Made by a program: the position numbers and the translations under genes | Assembly: GCF_003813865.1 (NCBI RefSeq) | Contig: NZ_RMVG01000008.1 | Span: 124,001-188,000, forward strand | Direction of reading: 5' to 3' | From: Candidatus Pantoea deserta | Lineage (GTDB): Bacteria; Pseudomonadota; Gammaproteobacteria; Enterobacterales; Enterobacteriaceae | Length of the DNA stretch: 64,000 nt | In this document: positions 38,268 through 47,867 of the stretch, one piece after another | Layout of the letters: each line of letters opens with the position of its first letter | Numbering within the stretch: position 1 is the first letter of the stretch | Notes under the pieces: model-generated | The model's input: the letters and a program-made list of their open reading frames with translations, nothing else | The model's database searches: none | Told to the model about the DNA's origin: nothing

Positions 38268-40067
38268 TTAGCGGTCCACGTCTGACATAACAAAATCGAT
38301 ACTACCGAGGTAAACGATCAGGTCGGATACCAGGCTGCCACGGATCACCGACGGGATCTGTTGCAGGTGGGGGAAGCTCGGCGTACGCACGCGGGTGCGG
38401 TAGCTCATGGTGCTGCCGTCGCTGGTCAGGTAGTAGCTGTTGATCCCTTTGGTCGCCTCAATCATCTGGAAGGATTCATTGGCCGGCATGACCGGTCCCC
38501 ATGAAACCTGTAGGAAGTGGGTGATCAAGGTTTCGATATGCTGCAAGGTGCGCTCTTTCGGCGGCGGCGTCGTCAGCGGATGATCGGCTTTAAACGGCCC
38601 TTCCGGCATGTTGTTCAGACACTGCTCCAGAATACGCAGCGACTGCCACATCTCTTCCATCTTCAGCTGTACGCGCGTGTAAGCATCGCTGATACCTGCG
38701 CCGACCGGGATTTCAAAATCGAAATTTTCATAGCCGGAGTACGGACGCCATTTACGCACGTCGAAATCGAGACCGGTGGCGCGCAGCGCCGCGCCGGTGG
38801 TGCCCCATGCCAGCGCTTCGTCCATGTTGTAGGCCGCGATGCCTTTGGAGCGGCCCACCAGCACGCTGTTGCGCAGCGCCGCCTTGTCATACTCTTTCAG
38901 ACGCTTCGGCATCCAGTCGAGGAACTCGCGCAGCAGGCGCTCCCAGCCTTTCGGCAGGTCATGCGCCACGCCGCCGATACGGAACCAGGCGGGGTGCATG
39001 CGGAAACCGGTAATGGCCTCTACAACGTCATAAATTTTCTGGCGATCGGTAAAGGCGAAGAACACCGGCGTCATTGCGCCGACGTCCTGAATAAAGGTAG
39101 AGATATAGAGCAGATGGCTGTTGATGCGGAACAGCTCAGAGAGCATCACGCGAATCACGTTAACGCGATCCGGCACCACGATGCCGGCCAGCTTTTCTAC
39201 CGCCAGCACATAAGGCATTTCGTTAACGCAGCCGCCGAGATACTCGATGCGATCGGTATAGGGGATATAGCTGTGCCACGACTGGCGCTCGCCCATCTTC
39301 TCTGCGCCGCGATGGTGATAGCCGATGTCCGGCACGCAGTCGACGATCTCTTCGCCGTCGAGTTGCAGAATAATACGGAAAGCCCCGTGCGCCGACGGGT
39401 GGTTCGGGCCGAGGTTGAGGAACATAAAGTCCTCGCTGGTGGTGCTGCGCTTCATGCCCCAGTCTTCGGGCTTGAAGGTCAGCGCCTCCATCTCCAGATC
39501 TTCTTTCTGTTTGGTGAGCGTAAAGGGATCGAACTCGGTGGCGCGCGCCGGATAATCTTTACGCAGCGGATGCCCTTCCCAGGTCTGCGGCATCATAATG
39601 CGCGTCAGGTGCGGGTGGTCCTCAAAGGTCACGCCGAACATCTCCCAGGTTTCACGCTCGTACCAGTTGGCGTTCGGGAAGATCTTTGTCAGCGTCGGCA
39701 GATGCAGATCGTTTTCCGACAGCGCCACTTTAAGCATGATGTCGCGGTTACGCTCGATCGACAGGAAGTGATAGAAAACGGAAAAATCCGCGGCGGGCAG
39801 CCCGGCGCGGTGGGTACGCAAACGCTCATCCATGCCATGCAGGTCATACAGCATGACATACGGCTTCGGCAGCTTACGCAGGAAAGTCACGACATCCAGC
39901 AGCTGTTCGCGTCTGACCCAGACCACGGGGATGCCCGTGCGGGTTGGCTGAACGGTAAAGGCATCCGGCCCAAAACGGTTGCGCAGCTCGCCGATCACTG
40001 GGTCATCCAGGTGGTCCTGGGTTTGCCATGCGGGCTGAGCGAGATCGCGCGTGGTTAAATCTGTCAT
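38268..40067 (-). CDS. nuoC: NuoCD, fused complex I subunit
   Basis: The 30-kDa (NuoC) and 49-kDa (NuoD) subunits are one 599-aa chain, as in E. coli and other gammaproteobacteria. The NuoC part covers about 1-175 ([18 protein letters not shown] near 160). The NuoD part begins near 205 with [18 protein letters not shown] and ends DFVMSDVDR. The quinone-site motif GPNHPSAHG is intact. It starts 117 bp after nuoB, the largest gap in the first half of the operon. Confidence 0.97.
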   Translation of the reverse strand: MTDLTTRDLAQPAWQTQDHLDDPVIGELRNRFGPDAFTVQPTRTGIPVVWVRREQLLDVVTFLRKLPKPYVMLYDLHGMDERLRTHRAGLPAADFSVFYHFLSIERNRDIMLKVALSENDLHLPTLTKIFPNANWYERETWEMFGVTFEDHPHLTRIMMPQTWEGHPLRKDYPARATEFDPFTLTKQKEDLEMEALTFKPEDWGMKRSTTSEDFMFLNLGPNHPSAHGAFRIILQLDGEEIVDCVPDIGYHHRGAEKMGERQSWHSYIPYTDRIEYLGGCVNEMPYVLAVEKLAGIVVPDRVNVIRVMLSELFRINSHLLYISTFIQDVGAMTPVFFAFTDRQKIYDVVEAITGFRMHPAWFRIGGVAHDLPKGWERLLREFLDWMPKRLKEYDKAALRNSVLVGRSKGIAAYNMDEALAWGTTGAALRATGLDFDVRKWRPYSGYENFDFEIPVGAGISDAYTRVQLKMEEMWQSLRILEQCLNNMPEGPFKADHPLTTPPPKERTLQHIETLITHFLQVSWGPVMPANESFQMIEATKGINSYYLTSDGSTMSYRTRVRTPSFPHLQQIPSVIRGSLVSDLIVYLGSIDFVMSDVDR

Positions 40068-40184
40068 ACGTTACTCACCATTCCGGCCTGTCGCCAGGCA
40101 CTCAAAAGAAGGCGTCAGGATGGGGCCGCGCATTAAATTGTCATATTCTGCTGCGGGCCGGGGATCCATCCATGTACGGTGTTC

Positions 40185-40862
40185 TTATACTTCGTCAGGC
40201 GTGCGAAGGTTGGTTACCGCAATACGCTCGCCGCGTTTCCTTTCACGCTCCGACTGCATATTGGCGCGATACACGCCCTGATCGCCAACTACCCACGACA
40301 GCGGACGACGCTCTTTGCCAATCGACTCGCGCAGCAGCAGCAGCGCCTGCATATAGGCTTCAGGACGCGGCGGGCAGCCTGGAATATAGACGTCGACCGG
40401 CAGGAATTTATCCACGCCCTGCACCACGGAGTAAATGTCGTACATGCCGCCTGAGTTGGCGCAGGCGCCCATTGAGATGACCCATTTCGGCTCCAGCATC
40501 TGATCGTACAAACGCTGAATAACCGGCGCCATTTTAGTAAAGGGCGTACCGGCGATAACCATAAAGTCCGCCTGGCGCGGCGAGGCGCGCATGACTTCCG
40601 CGCCAAAACGCGCCACGTCGTGCACGGCGGTAAAAGAGGTGGTCATCTCTACGTAACAGCAGGACAAACCAAAGTTGTAGGGCCACAAAGAGTTTTTACG
40701 GCCCCAGTTCACCATGTCGTGCAGGGCATGCTCTAGCTTGCCCATGTAGACGCTGCGATGAACGTGCTGCTCAAGGGGATCGGCAACGATCTCCTGTTTT
40801 TGCAGAGGGTAACGGTCGTTCTCACCACCGTTCGGGTCTATGCGGGTGAGCGTATAGTCCAT
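40185..40862 (-). CDS. nuoB: NuoB, complex I subunit with cluster N2
   Basis: Subunit carrying the terminal 4Fe-4S cluster that reduces quinone; 225 aa against 220. Ligands are the adjacent C68 and C69 (LSCCYVEM), C134 ([11 protein letters not shown]) and C163 (IPGCPPRPE). It follows nuoA by 15 bp. Confidence 0.97.
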   Translation of the reverse strand: MDYTLTRIDPNGGENDRYPLQKQEIVADPLEQHVHRSVYMGKLEHALHDMVNWGRKNSLWPYNFGLSCCYVEMTTSFTAVHDVARFGAEVMRASPRQADFMVIAGTPFTKMAPVIQRLYDQMLEPKWVISMGACANSGGMYDIYSVVQGVDKFLPVDVYIPGCPPRPEAYMQALLLLRESIGKERRPLSWVVGDQGVYRANMQSERERKRGERIAVTNLRTPDEV

Positions 40863-40877
40863 CAGATTGCCTCGCTT

Positions 40878-41315
40878 TTACTGCTTATGAGGGTTGGTGT
40901 GACCGATCGGGCTGGATTTGACCACCACGCGACGGCGTGCAGGCGCCCAGTCCAGCGCGCCGATACGCACCAGATAGACCAGCCCCGCCAGGAGCACCAA
41001 AATGAAAATTGCGGCTTCCACAAAGCCGACCCAGCCGCTTTCACGGATAGAGGTCGCCCATGCGTATAAAAAGAGTGCTTCGACGTCGAAGATAACGAAG
41101 AACATGGCGACGAGGTAAAACTTCGCCGACAGGCGGATATGGGTGTCGCCAACGGATTCGATACCGGATTCAAACGGCGTTTCTTTGTGACGGGCGCGAG
41201 CGCGGCCGCCTAAAAGCCATCCTCCGGTGAGCATAAAGGCGCAAAGGCCGAAAGCGATAATGACAAATATGATAAACGCCCAGTGATGAGCGACGACTTC
41301 GGTGGCTGTTGACAT
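40878..41315 (-). CDS. nuoA: NuoA, complex I membrane subunit
   Basis: First gene of the nuo operon; 145 aa against 147. Three helices, with the conserved loop [25 protein letters not shown] between TM1 and TM2, and [11 protein letters not shown] in TM2. The N-terminus [18 protein letters not shown] fits E. coli. A 560-bp AT-rich region with a perfect 22-bp dyad lies upstream and must hold the operon promoter(s). Confidence 0.96.
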   Translation of the reverse strand: MSTATEVVAHHWAFIIFVIIAFGLCAFMLTGGWLLGGRARARHKETPFESGIESVGDTHIRLSAKFYLVAMFFVIFDVEALFLYAWATSIRESGWVGFVEAAIFILVLLAGLVYLVRIGALDWAPARRRVVVKSSPIGHTNPHKQ

Positions 41316-41874
41316 ACTCTTTGCTTACTCATCAAAAGTGGCGATGGCATCCTGCGCGGGTCACTTGCAGCAAACGCACCACATCGATTTAAGGGAAGGA
41401 TAAAAACCTTATAAATTATGCTGTCATTATCAATTAGGCAGCAATTTTATGGGGTTTTTTACTCCTTTCTATAACCTTTTGTCAACTTTGACAAAAGTAT
41501 CCAAACATTATTTTACACGCGCATCAAAATTTTAACATATGATGCGCGCGTTACCAGCTAAATCGCTTCAGTCTGTAAGGTCTTTAGAATATAGCGGTAA
41601 TTCAAATGCATGGATCGTGCATTTATCCAACATATTCTGGCAGGGTTTGCGGGGTTTTCCTTCCCCTTCGCAGGGGTATTTTTTTGATCCAGAACACAAA
41701 ACTGGCCTTTTTGTCCTTTTTTTCAGCAAAAGCATGGCAAATACGAAACAGAGTTTTCACATAATCAGGTAAAGCGTTTCATCTTTTATCAAAAAGGAAA
41801 CGTTGTTTTACTTTCGGGGCAGCTGTTGTGGCGATGGGCGTTAAAAAGGGTCTGGAAAGGAGAGTTAAGGGTAT
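41316..41874 (-). promoter_or_regulatory. nuo operon upstream region
   Basis: About 560 AT-rich bases without a gene between nuoA and the lrhA terminator. Reading toward nuoA, a TTGACA at 41485-41480, 18 bases, then TAAAAA (41461-41456) is a possible promoter giving a leader of about 130 nt. The TTGACA is part of the 22-bp dyad. In E. coli this region is regulated by ArcA, NarL, FNR and IHF; I did not find clear matches to those sites by eye. Confidence 0.45.
41476..41497. promoter_or_regulatory. perfect 22-bp dyad, possible operator
   Basis: CTTTTGTCAA, spacer CT, TTGACAAAAG: two exact 10-base half-sites. Each arm contains TTGACA in opposite orientation, so a bound protein would cover possible -35 elements in both directions. 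No factor is assigned. Confidence 0.6.
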
Positions 41875-41920
41875 AAAAAAAGCCCTTCGATGCAAAAGCA
41901 TTACAAAGGGCTTTTTTTTA
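41875..41920 (-). terminator. lrhA terminator
   Basis: AAAGCCCTT and AAGGGCTTT arms enclose a loop that itself contains ATGC-TTTT-GCAT; A and T runs flank both sides. On the lrhA strand the hairpin is followed by seven T residues. It lies 57 bases past the lrhA stop. Confidence 0.85.
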
Positions 41921-41976
41921 ACAGTTTTAACAAATGAAACAAAGGCTAGAATGAGCGCGCGCGCGATGCCTCTGAA

Positions 41977-42900
41977 CTACTCTTCATCATCCAGCAGCAG
42001 CGTCCCGTCTGGGTTAGCACTCAGATTATAGGGATCGTTGGTAGACTGCATGGCGTTAAAGATAGCCAGCGCCAGTTCATTATCATTGTCAGCATTGCGG
42101 CACAGCAGATATTGCGTATCCGGCAGTACCGGCAGACCTTCCGCCGCGCCCATAACGCGCAGTTCAGGACTCATCATCTCAACCGGACGCGCGGTGACGC
42201 CCAGCCCGGCTTTCACCGCCGCGCGCACGGCCGCCAGCGTTGAGGCGACATACGAAATGCGCCAGGGAATGCCCGCCTCGTTGAGGTGATCGATCGCCAT
42301 ATCGCGATACGGGCTAGGCTCATCCAGCAGCACCAGCGGAATCGCTTCGCCGCGCTGAAAGATGTAGTCTGCCGCGCAATACCACAGCGTGGGAGAGGTG
42401 CGCAGCACCTGATGCGTAAAGCTGCCCGGACTGGAGGTGGTGACCACCAAATCCACTTCTCCCTGGTTCAGCATTTCCATCATAAAGGGGTTACGCTTAA
42501 CGCGAACATCGATCGCCAGTTTTGGATAGACCGAGGTGACGCGGTTGAGCAGAAACGGCAGGATGGTGTCTGAGGTATCATCCGACGCGCCAATGGTCAG
42601 CACGCCCTGGATATTGCTGTACATCAGCGACGTACAAGCCTCATCGTTAAAACGCAGAATTTTTCTGGCGTAGCCCAGAAGCTGAATGCCGTGCTCGGTC
42701 AGTAACTTATTACGTCCATGTCTGGCAAACAGCTCTTTACCTACCAATTGTTCCAGACGCTGCATCTGCTGGCTGACGGCAGACTGGGTTCGGCATACGG
42801 CAGCCGCGGCCGCCGCAAAAGTGTTCAGGTCCGCAACAGCAACAAATGTTCTCAGCAGATCGAGGTCGAGATTCAGTATCGGACGATTTGCATTAGTCAT
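41977..42900 (-). CDS. lrhA: LrhA, LysR-type regulator
   Basis: LysR-family transcription factor, 307 aa (312 in E. coli). The N-terminal winged helix-turn-helix ([22 protein letters not shown] to [18 protein letters not shown]) is almost identical to E. coli, and the effector domain follows from about residue 95. In E. coli LrhA represses flhDC and fimbriae; in Pantoea relatives it affects motility and exopolysaccharide (family knowledge). The C-terminus is shorter and differs ([10 protein letters not shown]). A 960-bp spacer lies upstream, matching the long lrhA leader known in E. coli. Confidence 0.95.
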   Translation of the reverse strand: MTNANRPILNLDLDLLRTFVAVADLNTFAAAAAAVCRTQSAVSQQMQRLEQLVGKELFARHGRNKLLTEHGIQLLGYARKILRFNDEACTSLMYSNIQGVLTIGASDDTSDTILPFLLNRVTSVYPKLAIDVRVKRNPFMMEMLNQGEVDLVVTTSSPGSFTHQVLRTSPTLWYCAADYIFQRGEAIPLVLLDEPSPYRDMAIDHLNEAGIPWRISYVASTLAAVRAAVKAGLGVTARPVEMMSPELRVMGAAEGLPVLPDTQYLLCRNADNDNELALAIFNAMQSTNDPYNLSANPDGTLLLDDEE

Positions 42901-43863
42901 GTTTTTTCTTCACTTATAAGATTTTTAAAAACTACTACCCTGGTGTTATTACACGTCTTATCAAAGTGATAAGCGGTAATGATGCTCATTGCCGGTCCTG
43001 TGTGAGACCGTCAAAGAAACTGGTGTCAGATAAAGACCGACAAACGCACATCCCGATAAAGCAGGATGGCAGCGTTAAGTAGACAGAAACAACTTCTGGG
43101 CTAACCGCGCGGGAGCGCAAATGCAGGAAGCTGCGTTGTTGTCTAAAGTCCCGTTCCGTTAACGAACAGAAAGAAAGCCAGCTACAAGAGTATGAAGTGC
43201 GTAGCGATAAAATGCGACAAATAATAAATTATACTTAATCATTTTTAAGTTCAAAATGGAAATGATTTTGTGAAAACCATCGTAATTTTTGACCAAATCG
43301 CATTTCAAGACCATTCGGGCGCAACCCCGCTCAATTTTTAACCAGCTCATTCCGGAAAAGCGAAACAAAGTGAGAAGATACGGCTTAAATACCTTTTATC
43401 AGGTGAAAAGTGGACCTTTTATACAGAGAACTTTTCCTGCTGCCTGCGCCTGCTGAAAGGGCAATAGCGCGCCTGTTGACACCCGGTTGGCTTAACCATC
43501 ATACAGGAAGGCAGTTTTTTTCAGTATTTATGTAAAATATCTTAACTATTTCAGAGCGGATATTTCTGTGAAGTCACGCTATTACCAAACCAAAATTTCT
43601 CAGTTCACGACTGACGCGACGGACAGCGTTCTTTACAGTGAAAACGCCTTATAACAGATAAAAAAACTAAAATGAGCATATATTGCAGCCGATTAATCCA
43701 GAAAAAATCCACAAACTTACGATTCGCGCTGCGCTCAGAGTAAAAAGATGAGAAACGCGCCAAAACCTGCCGCTGCCCTTCTTTTGTCGCGATGAGGAGA
43801 GTACATTGTGCTGGTTTGATTTCTGCGGCAGCTAATGGATTCTGCCCATTAAGGCGATTAAAA
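42901..43863. promoter_or_regulatory. lrhA-alaA divergent spacer
   Basis: A 963-base spacer, AT-rich in the middle (about 43190-43300 and 43500-43700), with no convincing gene. It must hold the divergent promoters of lrhA and alaA. A possible alaA promoter is TTGACA (43476-43481), 18 bases, CATACA (43500-43505), giving a leader of about 350 nt. A 69-codon frame on the minus strand (43159-43368) has no ribosome-binding site and looks random. Long leaders on both sides leave room for small-RNA or Rcs/Lrp control, but I saw no clear site. Confidence 0.45.
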
Positions 43864-45081
43864 ATGACTTTTCAAATTGATAAATCCGGCAAGCTGGAAA
43901 ATGTCTGTTATGACATTCGCGGTCCAGTACTTAAAGAGGCTAAACGTCTCGAAGAAGAAGGCAACAAAGTTCTCAAGCTCAACATCGGAAATCCCGCCCC
44001 GTTCGGATTCGAAGCCCCGGATGAGATCCTGGTCGATGTGATTCGCAATCTGCCCAGCGCGCAGGGCTACTGCGATTCCAAAGGTCTCTACTCTGCACGC
44101 AAAGCCATTATGCAGCACTACCAGGCGCGCGACATGCGTGACATCACCGTTGAAGACATCTATATCGGCAACGGCGTATCTGAGCTGATCGTACAGGCGA
44201 TGCAGGCGCTGCTTAACAGCGGCGATGAGATGCTGGTGCCTGCGCCGGACTATCCTCTGTGGACGGCAGCGGTGTCGCTCTCCAGCGGTAAAGCGGTGCA
44301 CTATTTATGTGACGAATCCTCGGACTGGTTCCCGGATCTTGACGACATTCGCAGTAAAATTACCCCGCGCACGCGCGGCATCGTCATTATCAACCCGAAC
44401 AATCCGACGGGCGCGGTCTACAGCAAAGCGCTGCTGCTGGAGATCGTGGAGATCGCCCGCCAGCATAATCTGATCATCTTCGCCGACGAGATCTACGACA
44501 AGATCCTGTATGACGAATCACAGCACCACTCGATCGCCGCGCTGGCGCCCGATCTGCTGACCGTGACCTTTAACGGCCTGTCAAAAACCTATCGCGTGGC
44601 GGGATTTCGTCAGGGCTGGATGGTGCTGAACGGACCGAAAAAGCATGCTAAAGGTTACATCGAAGGGCTGGAGATGCTGGCTTCTATGCGTCTGTGCGCC
44701 AACGTACCGGCGCAGCATGCCATTCAGACCGCGCTGGGCGGTTATCAGAGCATCAGTGAATTTATCATGCCGGGCGGACGACTCTATGAGCAGCGTCAGC
44801 GCGCCTGGGAGCTGATTAACGATATTCCCGGCGTCAGCTGCGTCAAGCCGAACGGCGCGCTCTATATGTTCCCGCGAATTGACGCGAAAAAGTTCAACAT
44901 TCACGACGACCAGAAAATGGTGCTTGATTTCCTGCTTCAGGAGAAAGTGCTGCTGGTTCAAGGTTCCGCCTTTAACTGGCCGTGGCCGGATCATGTGCGC
45001 ATCGTTACTCTGCCGCGCGTCGACGATCTGGAGATGGCGATCGGCAAGTTTGACCGTTTCCTGCAAGGCTATCGCCAGTAA
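43864..45081 (+). CDS. alaA: AlaA, glutamate-pyruvate aminotransferase
   Basis: PLP-dependent class I aminotransferase, main alanine-forming enzyme in E. coli; 405 aa. The Schiff-base lysine is in NGLSKTYRVAGFRQGW; IINPNNPTGAVY and FADEIYDKILYD contribute to the PLP site. The start ATG at 43864 gives MTFQIDKSGKLENVCYDIRG, aligning with E. coli. The frame is open 24 codons further up to an ATG with its own GAG-rich leader, including an Ala-rich stretch; this extension is judged non-coding but is noted in the findings. Confidence 0.94.
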   Translation: MTFQIDKSGKLENVCYDIRGPVLKEAKRLEEEGNKVLKLNIGNPAPFGFEAPDEILVDVIRNLPSAQGYCDSKGLYSARKAIMQHYQARDMRDITVEDIYIGNGVSELIVQAMQALLNSGDEMLVPAPDYPLWTAAVSLSSGKAVHYLCDESSDWFPDLDDIRSKITPRTRGIVIINPNNPTGAVYSKALLLEIVEIARQHNLIIFADEIYDKILYDESQHHSIAALAPDLLTVTFNGLSKTYRVAGFRQGWMVLNGPKKHAKGYIEGLEMLASMRLCANVPAQHAIQTALGGYQSISEFIMPGGRLYEQRQRAWELINDIPGVSCVKPNGALYMFPRIDAKKFNIHDDQKMVLDFLLQEKVLLVQGSAFNWPWPDHVRIVTLPRVDDLEMAIGKFDRFLQGYRQ

Positions 45082-45149
45082 AACCTGCCGCGTATACTGA
45101 CAGCATTTGGGGAGGCGTCATGCTTCCCCGCTTGCTGACAGGATAACGC

Positions 45150-45749
45150 ATGACCCGAAGTCACTTTTTCGCGCATCTCTCCCGCCTGAAACTGATCAAC
45201 CGCTGGCCGCTGATGCGCAACGTGCGCACCGAAAACGTTTCGGAGCATAGCCTACAGGTCGCTATGGTGGCGCATGCCCTTGCCGCCATTAAAAATACAA
45301 AGTTCAATGGCAATCTCAACGCCGATCGTATCGCGATGCTGGCGCTCTACCACGATGCCAGCGAAGTGCTGACCGGGGATTTGCCTACGCCGGTGAAGTA
45401 TTACAACGCGCAAATAGCACATGAATATAAGAAGATAGAAAAAATCGCCCAGCACAAGCTGATCGAGATGCTGCCGGAAGAGCTACAGGACATTTATCGT
45501 CCGCTGCTGGATGAGCATCAGCACAGCGAAGAGGAGCAATCGGTGGTCAAGCAGGCAGACGCGCTTTGCGCCTACCTGAAATGTCTGGAAGAGCTGTCCG
45601 CGGGCAATAATGAGTTCTTACTGGCGAAGGCGCGGCTGGAGAAAACGCTGGAGCAGCGACGTTCGCCGGAAATGGACTATTTCGTCGAGGTGTTTATCCC
45701 CAGCTTTAGCCTGTCGCTGGATGAAATCTCTCAGGATTCGCCGCTGTAG
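45150..45749 (+). CDS. yfbR: YfbR, 5'-deoxynucleotidase
   Basis: HD-domain phosphohydrolase that dephosphorylates deoxyribonucleoside 5'-monophosphates; 199 aa. The metal ligands H33, H68, D69 and D137 occupy the E. coli positions ([28 protein letters not shown]). It follows alaA by 68 bp on the same strand and converges with yfbT. It helps set dNMP pools, complementing the nearby nrdAB. Confidence 0.95.
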   Translation: MTRSHFFAHLSRLKLINRWPLMRNVRTENVSEHSLQVAMVAHALAAIKNTKFNGNLNADRIAMLALYHDASEVLTGDLPTPVKYYNAQIAHEYKKIEKIAQHKLIEMLPEELQDIYRPLLDEHQHSEEEQSVVKQADALCAYLKCLEELSAGNNEFLLAKARLEKTLEQRRSPEMDYFVEVFIPSFSLSLDEISQDSPL

Positions 45750-45766
45750 TCAGCCTCGCGCAGCGC

Positions 45767-46426
45767 TCACGCTTTCAGACTTAGCGTGAAGCCGCCTTCT
45801 GCCTGCGGCGTCACCACAAGCGACGCCAGCGTGTCGAGTTGCAGACGTGTCTCGCTCAGGCGCGGCGTACCGGCGGGCGCGTTGATGGCGATAACCGCAC
45901 AGCCTGCGTTCAGGCCGGAGAGGATCCCGGCAGGCGCGTCTTCTGCCACCACGCATTTTTCCGCCGCCAGCCCCAGCTTTTGGGCGCCAAGCAGATAGGG
46001 ATCCGGCTCAGGCTTGCCCTTCGCCACCTGCTCTGCGGTGATAAACACCGAGGGCAGCGGTAACCCAGCGGCCTTATGACGCGCATGCGCCACCGGCATC
46101 GATCCAGAGGTGACGATCGCCCAGGGGATCTGCAACGCCTCTAAGGCACTCAGCAGCGCATACGCGCCCGGCAGCGCGCGCACGCCCGCCGTATCCTCCG
46201 CTTCCTCCTGTTCCAGTCGGCGAAACTCAGCCTGAATAACCGCCTCCGGCTGGCCCGGCATAAAGTGACGCAGCGAGGTGATGGCCTGTTTACCATGGAT
46301 AAAACTCAGGACTGTCTCAGCCGCAATGTTGTGGCGCGCTCCCCAGTTGCTCCACGCCCGCTCTACCGCTGGCAGGGAATCCACCAGCGTACCGTCCAGA
46401 TCGAATAAAAAACCGCTATAGATCAC
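45767..46426 (-). CDS. yfbT: YfbT, HAD-family sugar phosphatase
   Basis: Haloacid dehalogenase phosphatase, 219 aa (216 in E. coli). The nucleophile motif is DLDGT with D9 and D11; motif II is IVTSGSMP; motif III/IV includes KPEPDPYLLGA and VVAEDAPAGILSG. E. coli YfbT acts on sugar phosphates such as fructose 1-phosphate. The start is GTG at 46426 with GGGAG 6 bases upstream. It lies 12 bp after yfbU, so the two are probably co-transcribed. Confidence 0.93.
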   Translation of the reverse strand: MIYSGFLFDLDGTLVDSLPAVERAWSNWGARHNIAAETVLSFIHGKQAITSLRHFMPGQPEAVIQAEFRRLEQEEAEDTAGVRALPGAYALLSALEALQIPWAIVTSGSMPVAHARHKAAGLPLPSVFITAEQVAKGKPEPDPYLLGAQKLGLAAEKCVVAEDAPAGILSGLNAGCAVIAINAPAGTPRLSETRLQLDTLASLVVTPQAEGGFTLSLKA

Positions 46427-46438
46427 CGCTTACTCCCG

Positions 46439-46933
46439 TCAGGCGTTAATAATCTGCGCGATTTCCGTCGCGCTGAGATGATATTGACGCGGACAAGTGT
46501 GCCATACCGCGCGCATGCGCTGATACTTTTCCCACATCGGCGTCTGAGCATTGAAGCCATGGGTGCCGGAATCGAAATGGGTGTAGCGCCCTTCCGTGTT
46601 GACCATAAAGCGGACATAGCCGAGAAAGCGCGCTTCTGTCGCCGCATCAAACCCCATAAAGGCCAGACGGCGCTCATCAAGCCCGCCTTTATCTGTAAGG
46701 TTTGACCAGGAGACGTGGAGCGCGTGGTGCATCTCCATCACATCGATGATAATGCGGCAGGTCTCTTCCGGCAGTTCGCCAAACTCTTTATCCAGCTCGC
46801 GCATTTGCAGGCCATAGCCGCGTTCGATAATGGTTTGATAACGGCGGTAGCGCTCGGCATTATCCGGCTCCAGCATGGCCATAATCTTGTACTGGTTAGA
46901 AAGAATAAGACGCTGCGCGTGGGTCATTTCCAT
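46439..46933 (-). CDS. yfbU: YfbU family protein
   Basis: UPF0304 family, 164 aa, no signal or membrane segment. It is largely helical and very similar to E. coli YfbU ([52 protein letters not shown]). Family members have been linked to cell death or stress in E. coli, but the molecular role is not established. Two adjacent ATG codons exist; the second is better spaced from GGAG (6 bases) and matches E. coli. Confidence 0.92.
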   Translation of the reverse strand: MEMTHAQRLILSNQYKIMAMLEPDNAERYRRYQTIIERGYGLQMRELDKEFGELPEETCRIIIDVMEMHHALHVSWSNLTDKGGLDERRLAFMGFDAATEARFLGYVRFMVNTEGRYTHFDSGTHGFNAQTPMWEKYQRMRAVWHTCPRQYHLSATEIAQIINA

Positions 46934-47076
46934 CATAGGCTCCAGGCCGACAGGCCGCTTAAGAAGTAGACGGAAATGATGTCATAAGGCGGGAGATGCG
47001 GGTATGCCCGCATCACTATTCTTTGATTTAACCCCAGTAGCGTGAACAATTCTCCGCAAGAGAAAGCGAAGGAGGA

Positions 47077-47529
47077 TCAAAGATCGTCAAGAAAGGTGCG
47101 ATCCAGCTGCTTAAAAGCACGCTTCAGCAGATCGGCCAGCGCCTGATAAGTGGGTTTTCCTTCAACGGGCGCAATGGCCTGGCCAGCTTCTTCAAGCCGG
47201 GCGCGCACCTCATGGAACCAATGTAATAAGGTGGGCGGCAGCGGCGTAACCGAACGCTTGCCCAGCCACCACAGCCCCTGCATCGGCAGGCTACAGGCGA
47301 AAAGCGCGGTCGCGACAGCAGGACCCAGTTGCCCGCCCAGCGCAATCTGCCAGGTCAGCGTAAACACCGCCAGCGGCGGCATAAAGCGGATAGCAAAGCG
47401 GGTAACGCTCGACACGCGGTTTTCAGGAAAGATCGGCGCGAGGCGTTTATCATTCGGCCAGGTCTTCATATAGTGCTGGCCGTTTTGAAAAATACGGAAC
47501 CAGCCAGTATTGCCAGATTCGTTCGCCAT
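47077..47529 (-). CDS. yfbV: YfbV, UPF0208 inner-membrane protein
   Basis: Small inner-membrane protein, 150 aa (151 in E. coli), with two adjacent hydrophobic segments (about 42-62 and 66-88). YfbV has been reported to keep MatP/Ter macrodomain organisation insulated from neighbouring chromosome in E. coli. Conserved text includes [20 protein letters not shown] and [15 protein letters not shown]. The start is the ATG at 47529 with GAGG 7 bases upstream; a TTG four codons earlier precedes that site. Divergent from ackA. Confidence 0.93.
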   Translation of the reverse strand: MANESGNTGWFRIFQNGQHYMKTWPNDKRLAPIFPENRVSSVTRFAIRFMPPLAVFTLTWQIALGGQLGPAVATALFACSLPMQGLWWLGKRSVTPLPPTLLHWFHEVRARLEEAGQAIAPVEGKPTYQALADLLKRAFKQLDRTFLDDL

Positions 47530-47867
47530 GGCGGACCTCAACTAAAACAACAAAAAATAAAATAATTTTATAGCTACACAACTTTACGTGACATCCTTCA
47601 AAATTTTTTGTCTTTAAAGGGCAGTCTCGCTATTCTGACGCAGCGCTATCACCGTACTGGAAGCGGGTTACAAGGTAAATGCTTAAGGTAACGACCCGCT
47701 TTCAGACGGTTAATTTCAAAAATTTTTGTAAAAATACTGATTTTTTTTGCGGAGAAGCAACATTTTGTCTACCGCAAGGAGGTTATGATTAATCTCCCCG
47801 CTTTCATGGGCTACGCTGATAGTCTGATTGCCTTATTTTTAGCCACTTTTAACAAATAGGTACTTCC
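47530..47867 (+). promoter_or_regulatory. yfbV-ackA divergent spacer
   Basis: AT-rich 338-base spacer holding the divergent yfbV and ackA promoters. No clear FNR or ArcA site was recognised by eye. The last 90 bases hold a possible leader frame (47785-47859), described separately. Confidence 0.4.
47785..47859 (+). CDS. possible 24-codon leader frame before ackA
   Basis: ATG directly after AAGGAGGTT opens a 24-codon hydrophobic frame ([18 protein letters not shown]...) ending in TAG, 8 bases before the ackA ATG. The ribosome-binding site is strong but only two bases from the ATG, closer than ideal. It could be a translated leader coupling into ackA or a chance frame. No family recognised. Confidence 0.25.
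   Translation: MINLPAFMGYADSLIALFLATFNK

Noticed and set aside
38517..40058. 513-codon open frame antisense to nuoCD
   Set aside because: Lies entirely opposite a certain gene; no recognisable motif or start signal.
43159..43368. 69-codon minus-strand frame in the lrhA-alaA spacer
   Set aside because: AT-rich leader DNA, weak start context, no protein features.
46995..47014. GATGCGGG/CCCGCATC hairpin as the yfbV terminator
   Set aside because: No U-tract on either strand and about 60 bases past the stop; could be a processing hairpin, not a supported terminator.
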